Shown here piece by piece: positions 50,653 through 64,000 of a stretch of DNA of 64,000 nt. The position numbers were made by a program, and so were the translations under genes. The DNA comes from Bolinopsis microptera (lineage: Eukaryota > Ctenophora > Tentaculata > Lobata > Bolinopsidae): NCBI RefSeq assembly GCF_026151205.1, contig NC_087078.1, positions 17,811,118 to 17,875,117 on the forward strand, read 5' to 3'. The notes beneath the pieces were generated by a model. The model searched no databases and was not told the DNA's origin. It saw nothing but the letters and a program-made list of their open reading frames with translations. Every line of letters begins with the position of its first letter. Within the stretch, counting starts at the first letter, position 1.

Positions 50653-50803
50653 TTCATTGACAAGAACATAAAGATAGTACACGAGCCGGAAAGCCTAACC
50701 ATTAAGGCAGAACCACTGATAAATTGGAGCCACAATTTCGAACAGCTGTCGGTCATAGATAGATTAGAAAAGGTTGAACCGTATCAAGACAAAAAGTTTT
50801 GAA
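50653..50803 (+). pseudogene. Coding fragment interrupted by the foldback element
   Basis: If the foldback element is removed, the frame reads across the site as GKTVGRNLFIDKNIKIVHEP and on to DKKF and a stop at about 50801-50803. A paralogous fragment at 51556-51655 reads PETVGRNLFIDSQPALKYPH. The shared TVGRNLFID shows that both come from one protein-coding family, which I do not recognise. Confidence 0.45.
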
Positions 50804-50929
50804 AGTAGTGTTATCGTTATATTCTCGTAGGGAATTTAATACTGATATTGAGTTGAAGTGTAAGTAGTAATGATATTGAGATATGTGTACATATTGATTA
50901 TTAACGGAAAACGATATCCAATAAAAAGT

Positions 50930-51496
50930 ATGCTACGATTGAGCACTTCCTCCGCGAGAGGTTCGCCGTTCGTTCGGAAGGAACGAGACATCGAGAACTG
51001 GACAATGGACAGTGCGGATGGAGACAGAGGAAACCTCGGGGATACAGGGTTCCACGACGAGACAAATCTGTCACGAGCAAGTGATTCAGTGGCGTTCACA
51101 CGGGAAGTCATGAAGAGAAAACAACGTGGACACCCAGATCATCGTCCGGAGATGATAAATGAAGAGGATGAGGAGCAAGAGGAGCTGTCTTCGACGTCGG
51201 GTGAGGAAAGTGAAGACTCAGAAGAAACCCCTGAAGACCTAGATCCGATTCCAGAATTCGCATATTCATCGTCAGACTCGGAGCGTGAGGAGTTTGAGCC
51301 AGTGCGACATCGAATGCCAACTTCCACACTAGCTGTCCGTTCACAGCTAATCATCGTAGTAACCAATTGTTATCACGTTTTAATATTTCTTTTTAATAAT
51401 TCTTTTCATTTCTTTCATTCTTTTCTTTACAAAATTTCGTTTTGTCACGTCATTTTATCATTTTTTATCATCACTTTTCTTTTTTCTGCATTATAA
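50930..51496 (+). CDS. Acidic, serine/glutamate-rich hypothetical protein
   Basis: Open frame from 50870 (first ATG); a more protein-like start is ATG at 50930. After a basic N-terminus come ~60 residues of E/D/S tract (NEEDEEQEELSSTSGEESED), then RHRMPTSTLAVRS, then a hydrophobic AT-rich tail that coincides with the repeated sequence at 51346-51500. The tail is probably read-through into non-coding repeat, so the true 3' end may be a donor near 51343. No family recognised. Confidence 0.4.
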   Translation: MLRLSTSSARGSPFVRKERDIENWTMDSADGDRGNLGDTGFHDETNLSRASDSVAFTREVMKRKQRGHPDHRPEMINEEDEEQEELSSTSGEESEDSEETPEDLDPIPEFAYSSSDSEREEFEPVRHRMPTSTLAVRSQLIIVVTNCYHVLIFLFNNSFHFFHSFLYKISFCHVILSFFIITFLFSAL

Positions 51497-51836
51497 TTTC
51501 ATGTTTTCATTTTTTTTCACAAACAATTTTAACTGGTGACTAAGTTATTTTATACCCCGGAGACAGTAGGAAGAAATCTGTTCATTGACAGCCAACCAGC
51601 TCTAAAATATCCGCACCATGTCCCCTCGAGACTAATTACTCTATCAGGTAATTGAATACATATTTTATAAAATAATAAAATAGCTAATCATCGTAGTATC
51701 CAATTTTTATCATGTTTTAATATCCCAATTCTTTTCATTTCTTTCATTCTTTTCTTTACAAAATTTCGTTTTGTCACGTCATTTTATCATTTTTTATCAT
51801 CACTTTTCTTTTATCTGCATTGTAATTTCATTTTTT
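51346..51836. repeat. Direct repeat pair, ~150 bp, spaced ~340 bp
   Basis: 51346-51500 and 51684-51836 are near identical (agctaatcatcgtagta, ttcatttctttcattctttt, cgttttgtcacgtcatttta). The first copy forms the tail of the acidic ORF. The stretch between holds the TVGRNLFID fragment with the empty foldback target. Confidence 0.85.
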
Positions 51837-51889
51837 AATTATTTCCCTGTATTGTAATAAAAAAGTTCCACAGTAAAAAAGTTGAAGAC

Positions 51890-52680
51890 TTAGGGCTTTA
51901 GGGCAAATATTACGGATAATCTTATCGAGCTCCCTGAAAGTTGAATATTTAATGAATCCAATAAACTAGACCCATCTGATATAATTTGGGATTTTTTAGA
52001 TAAGCGATCACTTGATGAATTAAATAAAGTGATTATGACCAGTTGGCAGGATTATTAGTACTCGGTTTTCTCGGTCTCTCATTTGAACATAATATCATCT
52101 AGATGGCATAATAACTAACATTTTTAGAGTATTTGCATTTCTAGGTATGTTAGCTTTATTTAAACAATGAGCATAATATAGCATAATCAGAGCTGTTAAT
52201 TAAAGGTGATCAATGCATCGACCCAGACCTCCAACAAAGACGAAGAATTTGAGGGGTACTATATTGCAAAACATGTGCATACACAACTGCTCACCACACC
52301 AATTCTAAACACTTTAGGATATTTATTCAGATATGTAAATTTATTAGTTCTAATAGATATTTTAACGCTATCAGAAGTTAATTAATGAAAAGTCGCATGG
52401 GATGAAGCTGTTGAAAAAATTTCAACTAGAAAGATAGAAAAGGCACAATATTTAACTAGATTAAGTGTTAGTATAGACCCTTTTGTCGACAGATTGAACA
52501 ATTATGAGGCTTATCTTGCGTCAAACAGTTTAATGAGTTCTGTACTCTTGAAGACAAAATTAAGTTGCCAGGTATTATGAATTTATACATCAAAAAAGTA
52601 CATCCTTATTATAGAATGTTAGAAATTAATATTGATCTAATCAATCAAAATCTCATAATGCGAAATGATCATAACTAAAA
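51890..52680 (+). pseudogene. Decayed intronless ORF, F-box-island type
   Basis: Protein-like pieces in shifting frames: NLIELPES, SDIIWDFLDKRSLDELNKVI, YYIAKHVHTQLLTTPILNTL, KIEKAQYLTRLSVSIDPFVD, KLPGIMNLYIKKVHPYYRML. The first piece may be an F-box-like N-terminus. Composition matches the following ORF. Several stops and frameshifts, so not functional as read. Confidence 0.4.
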
Positions 52681-52764
52681 AATTGTCCCAAAAATGTTGC
52701 CAATCGTATATTAATTCTACAGGGTCGACAACGAAGTGTCATTCAGTGACTCATCGAGGCTGCG

Positions 52765-53320
52765 AACTGCACAAATTTTTTTGATCTACCCGAGGAAATA
52801 ATATTTGATTTGATGATACATATATTATATACGTCCAAAAGATCTCCTTGAATTTCGAAAAGTAAATAAGTACTGTTTCAACTTATCAGAGGACTCGGTC
52901 TTTCTAGAAAAGAATCGTTCAAAACTTAATGATTTGACTGTACCAGAAATACAATTAAAAGTAGATCAGTATTTGCCTAACCTTAATTTGCAAGTTAAAG
53001 AAGCATTAGAATGTGATTATAGAAACACTTTACCTTTAGAGTATTTCACTTTTAAAGTCTCATTATGGATAAGCTTTATCAAGCCACGCTCCACTAAATT
53101 TATGGTTTTTATGTCAAAAAACCCACATTTAAGTTCTGCAGAAAATTATTTTCAAAGGCACGCAGAATACAAGGAATATTTTCTAGCTTTAACAAAATTT
53201 GAAAGAAAAGTGTTAAAATGGGAAGTTAAATTGACGCTTTTATTAAATAAGAAGAGATGTGGAATAAAACTTACAGAAGTATTGAACGATGCTCTAGCTT
53301 TAAACTCAAGAGTTAGTTAA
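52765..53320 (+). pseudogene. F-box-like protein with one frameshift
   Basis: The N-terminal piece FFDLPEEIIFDLMIHI is followed, after a one-base shift near 52826-52830 (atattatatac), by RPKDLLEFRKVNKYCFNLSE, which together give a good F-box. The frame then stays open to TAA at 53318-53320, including the segment from ATG 52934. The C-terminal part (FKVSLWISFIKPRSTKF, YFQRHAEYKEYFLALTKFER) has no recognised repeat. It differs from the 45.9-kb F-box gene apart from the F-box. The shift lies in an AT microsatellite, so a base error is possible. Confidence 0.5.
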
Positions 53321-53547
53321 TATATAAATCAAATTTTCCTTAAAAATAGCCTAATTTTTTATGGCATGAATTCAAGACGCATCTTTTTTCAGATAACGTC
53401 TCTTACCTGGTAATGATATCGATACGTTATATGAGCCTACAACAGGCAAACAGCTCAAAGTTTAAGCCTGTGAAGCTCTATATTAATCAAGGCATAGCTC
53501 TTGAGATGATTCTTCTTGGTAGCTTAATCAATCTTATCTTTGTAGAA

Positions 53548-53647
53548 NNNNNNNNNNNNNNNNNNNNNNNNNNNNNNNNNNNNNNNNNNNNNNNNNNNNN
53601 NNNNNNNNNNNNNNNNNNNNNNNNNNNNNNNNNNNNNNNNNNNNNNN
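53548..53647. other. Assembly gap (100 N)
   Basis: Exactly 100 Ns, a conventional unknown-length gap. Sequence immediately right of it is a partial copy of the tandem unit described below, so the gap probably replaces collapsed or unresolved repeat units. Confidence 1.
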
Positions 53648-54003
53648 GCTCAATCGATATCTCGTGACTGTCACGTGACAGCTATCCAAGGAAATTATCT
53701 ATATGGCGCCTCCGGTGTAAACTAGGAAAGAGCTAGTTTGAGCTTTAAATAGGCAGGACACCGCTAATTCTGCAGCTGAAATTTACAACTTCTACCATCA
53801 CTCAAGCAGGTGGCGGTGAAGTTGAAAGTCAGCCTGTGTGAGCGTGTTAAATCACTCCTTATGCTACATTGTCCCGGTCACTAAGTACTCCCTGTACTAG
53901 ACGTAATAATAATAATAAACTATAATAACAATAATAAACTATGATATAAGTTATTATAATAACTATGGTAACAATCTTTTGCCGTCCAGTTCATCTATTC
54001 CAA
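53648..54003. repeat. Partial copy of the 3.5-kb tandem unit
   Basis: Near identical to 58883-59238 and to the equivalent part of unit 2 (from gctcaatcgatatctcgtga to ttcatctattccaaa). Similarity stops abruptly after attccaaa. It includes (taa)n-type aataataataaac tracts that differ in length among copies. Confidence 0.9.
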
Positions 54004-54498
54004 ATAGGCTTCAAAATAAAATGTATGGATAACAATGCACCAAATTAAAACTTAAACCATGGTATTGGCTCCTAATTGGTTAGTTCTATTTTACCGTCAA
54101 ACAAAATTCCCAAAACCGTTCAAAATAATATTAGTAAACCAGTAATCAGCGCAGGAGCAAATATATCGCAAAAAATCATGATTGCCACGGACCACCGTTG
54201 AAATAATATAATAAGTATACATAATACCACTCTCAAAGGCCAATTCTTATGTCTTAATTGCTGATCTAAATGTTTGACTGTCATGGTCAAATAATGAGAT
54301 GTTGAAAAAATGCAAGCTAAAAAATCAAACTCCTATTTTCACACTTTCAATAACCCTGAGGCTAGGATATAGGAGTGGTAAAAAAGTCCAAAAATCATGA
54401 TAATTATAAAAAGTAAAAACAATGCCAATAGTTCGTCCTTATTTTATGCCACCATTTTCCTATTTTGCCATACTCACAGGTCCTTTCACTGGTCATGA

Positions 54499-54656
54499 GG
54501 GGTCGTTCACATATTACGTAATCACTTTTTTGGTGATTCCCCCCTCTGTAATCAGTTTTACACGTCATAGCAATTGTGTTAACTTTAAGATTACACCAGC
54601 GCAATCACTTGGAACCCCCTCAGTGATTACTGATTACGAAATATGTAAACGACCCC
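54499..54656. mobile_element. MITE-like element, 158 bp
   Basis: ggggtcgttcacatattacg at the left and its inverse (cgaaatatgtaaacgacccc) at the right form ~26-bp termini with about three mismatches. Flanks atga/atca give no clear target duplication. Related end fragments occur near 33041 and 31484, so it is a dispersed family. Confidence 0.7.
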
Positions 54657-54685
54657 ATCAAATAATGTTTACTATAAAAAGTAAG

Positions 54686-55530
54686 TTATGCAATATCTTG
54701 GTCGACATAAATATCCTCCTCGTCTACACAGCAAGCTGGTGGTTGTGGAGGGGGTCCAGTCGGGAGATCTCGATCTTGCAGTCCTCCCATCATCATCCTC
54801 CCGGGTTCCTTTGTCTTTCTCCAGGATGTCCGGATCACAATTGCAACGAGGCAACCCAGAACTGCTACCAGAATCACAATCAGTAGTGCTGTCGTCACGG
54901 GATGAGGATTTCCAAGTTTGGTCTTTTTGTCCGATATTTGCGGAGCTGGTGTCTGCTTGTTGTTTTGGGTGATATCATTCTTTGTGGTTGATGGTTGAGC
55001 GGTGTTGTTCGATGGCACTGTGGTAGTCATGTTGGTTGAAGGTTCCTCTGAGTGGTGTTTCTCTGTCTCAGTGCAGTTGTTGCCGGCTGGGTTCCAGAGA
55101 TAGTTGCCCAGACACTCACAAGCAGAGTGGTCGAGAGAAGCGGTGCTGTTTTCAGGACAATTTGTACAAGATGTGCTGTTTCGAACACTGAAAGTGTTCC
55201 TACCACATTCCGTACACTCTGTGCCTTCCTTGAGTAGCCCTGGAAAGCAGAAACAGTTACTTGAACCAGGGGTGGAGGTAGCTCCGTTAGGACACTGGGT
55301 GCAGTTCACTGAGTTAGCAGCACTGTACGCTGGACAAGGTATACACACTATACAGTGACCCACCGACCAGTACAGGCCAGCTTCGCAGGAACATCTACCC
55401 ACAGTACCAGTTGCGTTTACACTGTTTGTTGGGCAGGGGATGCAGCCGTCAGCTGTTGCATAGAAGTTTCCAGAGCATCCGCAAGAGATCTTGGTGTAAT
55501 GAGTTGTGCCAGAACAAGCAGTTAGATGAA
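54686..55530 (-). CDS. Cysteine-rich type I membrane receptor, 3'-terminal exon
   Basis: Open from acceptor TTACAG at 55531 to stop at 54686, phase needing an upstream exon. About 280 residues. The first ~150 form repeated cysteine modules of the ephrin-receptor-like/GCC2-GCC3 or TNFR type: CGCSGNFYATADGCIPCP, CEAGLYWSVGHCIVCIPCP, CTQCPNGATSTPGSSNC, CTECGRNTFS, CTNCPENSTASLDHSACEC. A Ser/Thr/Asn-rich stalk with several N-x-S/T sites follows, then one transmembrane helix (TTALLIVILVAVLGCLVAIV) and a ~50-residue cytosolic tail with GPPPQPPACC and acidic end. No kinase or death domain is present. Upstream exons, including the signal peptide, are not found before the tandem unit starts at 55804; they may have been displaced or lie beyond the array. 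Confidence 0.75.
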
Positions 55531-55704
55531 CTGTAACTACTCATAATTTGTATCCTTGGACCTTGCTTATTTGAAATATCCCCATTCATTATCAATTAAC
55601 TTCTCATTAATCCGTTCGCATCGTCGGACTTTATCTCGCTGTAACAGTGTTATCTACAAGGTGTTCTACTAAAATTGTAAGAATTTCGCCCTAATGTCAC
55701 CTCC

Positions 55705-55730
55705 AGAAGGGGGGGGGGGGGGGGGGGCCC
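55705..55730. repeat. Poly-G tract
   Basis: About 19 consecutive G between agaa and ccctcc, close to the left border of the tandem array. Base count likely uncertain. Confidence 0.9.
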
Positions 55731-56316
55731 TCCAGAAATATCATTAAAGACACTTCTGACTTCATCTGTAATATCGGATCCAAATAACAATGTACCTTAC
55801 GAAACATATATAAATGGTACGAAAGTCGGCGGTTTTTCGAAAAAAAAATTAGTTCACCATCATTGCATTATTTTCCCTAAATTATTTTTCACGCATTTTC
55901 CTTAATTATGAATTTATCGATTTACTATCAACTAATCAATATAGTAAGTTATTGATATGAATCATAAAACAATTAATGAACACTAGTATTCGATTATGAA
56001 TCGCTTTAAAAATGATTTTTGACACGTTCCATTAAAAATAAGCAAGCTCTGTCACTACTTTAATGGCCACGGCGGTGAAATTTCGGGAGTAGTGGAAGAT
56101 AACAAACACTACCGGTGTCCTATACCCTCTGGAGGATTATAAGTTAAGTTGAGGCTAACTTTCAAAGGCTCCGGAGAAATTTAAAAAAAGATGAAACAGC
56201 TGATCAGAGAAGATCTTTGTATTTAATTTTGTCAAATATTGGGTTGGTTGTAAGGATGCTGTATTCCCAAACTTTTCAGATTAGTTTTTTTGTCTTTAAC
56301 GAGTTTATAATTTCAG

Positions 56317-59408
<3,092 letters not shown>

Positions 59409-59928
59409 ACATATATAAATGGTACGAAAGTCGGCGGTTTTTCGAAAAAAAATTAGGTCACCATCATTACATTATTTTCCCCAAATTATTTTTCACGCAT
59501 TTTCCTTATATATTAATTATGAATTTATCGATTTACTATCAACTAATCAATATAGTAAGTTATTAATATGAATCATAAAACAATTAATGAACACTAGTAT
59601 TCGATTATGAATCGCTTCAAAAATGATTTTTGACACGTTCCATTAAAAATAAGCAAGCTCTGTCACTACTTTATTGGCCACGGCGGTGAAATTTCGGGAG
59701 TAGTGGAAGATAACAAACACTACCGGTGTCCTATACCCTCTGGAGGATTATAAGTTAAATTGAGGCTAACTTTCAAAGGCTCCGGAGAAATTTAAAAAAA
59801 GATGAAACAGCTGATCAGAGAAGATCTTTGTATTTAATTTTCTCAAATATTGGGTTGGTTGTAAGGATGCTGTATTCACAAACTTTTCAGATTAGTTTTT
59901 TTTGTCTTTAATGAGTTTATAATTTCAG

Positions 59929-62936
<3,008 letters not shown>

Positions 62937-63456
62937 ACATATATAAATGGTACGAAAGTCGGCGGTTTTTCGAAAAAAAATTAGGTCACCATCATTACAT
63001 TATTTTCCCCAAATTATTTTTCACGCATTTTCCTTATATATTAATTATGAATTTATCGATTTACTATCAACTAATCAATATAGTAAGTTATTAATATGAA
63101 TCATAAAACAATTAATGAACACTAGTATTCGATTATGAATCGCTTCAAAAATGATTTTTGACACGTTCCATTAAAAATAAGCAAGCTCTGTCACTACTTT
63201 ATTGGCCACGGCGGTGAAATTTCGGGAGTAGTGGAAGATAACAAACACTACCGGTGTCCTATACCCTCTGGAGGATTATAAGTTAAATTGAGGCTAACTT
63301 TCAAAGGCTCCGGAGAAATTTAAAAAAAGATGAAACAGCTGATCAGAGAAGATCTTTGTATTTAATTTTCTCAAATATTGGGTTGGTTGTAAGGATGCTG
63401 TATTCACAAACTTTTCAGATTAGTTTTTTTTGTCTTTAATGAGTTTATAATTTCAG

Positions 63457-64000
63457 AGATAGATTTTAACGAGGAGGAGCGATCTGAGGTAAGTTTTAAA
63501 ATTTCTTTTAATTGGTTGATTGTTCCAACCATTTTAGTATGAAATTTCAAAGCTTTTGGCATGCAGTAAAATGTAGTCACTGCACCATGTATTTATGTAT
63601 TTGCAGCTGTCAAAATTAATTCTAGCTAATCCCAGTGAGGGTAGTGTTTACACATGAACGCCTATCACAGCTTTTTTACAACTTCCTTAAACCTGCATTT
63701 GTTTCAGTGTAAAGATGGTAAGAACAGCAAATCCCTGACCAGAAGTGACCTGGATAAGATGAACCTGAGAGATCCCAAAACTTTGGCCGAAATTGCCAAG
63801 AAATTGTAAGTTTTACATGTAGTTTCTCTTTTGATGTACGGCTGCTCTATTAAGGAGGTTATCTTCAGGTTTTTAATTATCACACGTTACCACAGTAAAA
63901 ACCTACAAGGCATGAGCTGTGTCACACAATTACCACCAAAAGTTGACATTTTAATTAATTCCTAATAACTCTGTTCCTCAGCACGAGAAAGAAGGTCAAC
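63457..64000 (+). CDS. YY1-like zinc-finger exons, unit 3 (cut by window end)
   Basis: Exon A 63457-63488, exon B 63708-63805 and exon C from 63982 to beyond 64000. Sequence is identical to unit 2 as far as it goes, including absence of the 69-bp insertion. Exon D and anything downstream lie outside the window; the missing finger 3-4 exons, if the gene is functional, must be there. Confidence 0.8.

Noticed and set aside
48873-50756. Two identical-looking ORFs on opposite strands (FFCDSQNATTSAGWRQLALSS)
   Set aside because: They are the two arms of the foldback element read from both ends, not genes.

Overview
This is a piece of an animal nuclear genome, most likely a non-vertebrate and perhaps an early-branching lineage. 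The evidence is short exons joined by GT-AG introns with conserved phases, animal-type genes (an OCA2-like P protein, a YY1-like zinc-finger factor), many small TIR elements, minisatellites, a degenerate EEP-RT retroelement, AT-rich spacers and a 100-base N gap. No species call is possible from sequence alone. There are no operons, CRISPR arrays or recognisable RNA genes.

Layout. (1) 1-1511, minus: 5' exons of an MFS transporter of the oxalate/formate-antiporter type, running off the left edge into a 55/56-bp minisatellite. (2) 3210-11138, minus: eleven exons of a P-protein (OCA2-like, ArsB/NhaD superfamily) anion transporter, with a 44-bp and a 33-bp minisatellite in its introns. All three minisatellites start exactly at a splice junction and copy it: donor, donor, acceptor. 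This is the most distinctive pattern in the window. In the acceptor array each extra copy would add 11 codons in frame. (3) 12-19 kb: sparse candidate exons, a CT-rich microsatellite, AT-rich spacer. (4) 19974-28645: an 8.7-kb element bounded by ~360-bp imperfect terminal inverted repeats, containing a decayed endonuclease/reverse-transcriptase ORF on the minus strand. It may lie in an intron of an unidentified minus-strand gene with exons at 29094-29192 and 17877-18029. (5) 29-45 kb: mostly unassignable. It includes 1.6 kb (33.4-35.0 kb) whose minus strand repeatedly spells cysteine-rich peptides (CCDGxCCxGxC) broken by stops. (6) 45.3-53.4 kb: an island of intronless F-box-like genes and pseudogenes, plus a 1.72-kb foldback element with an 8-bp target duplication and a paralogous empty site 0.9 kb away. 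(7) 53.5 kb to the end: an assembly gap, the last exon of a cysteine-rich type I membrane receptor (minus), and a tandem array of ~3.5-kb units. Each unit carries four exons of a YY1-like gene coding for the pre-finger segment and zinc fingers 1-2 but not 3-4. Unit 1 differs from the others by a 69-bp hAT-like insertion with a perfect 8-bp target duplication.

The two transporter genes lie head to tail on one strand and both have splice-site-derived satellites. The rest of the window is shaped by transposition and recent segmental duplication. Gene models were built by hand from splice motifs, phase agreement and remembered family motifs. No search was run.
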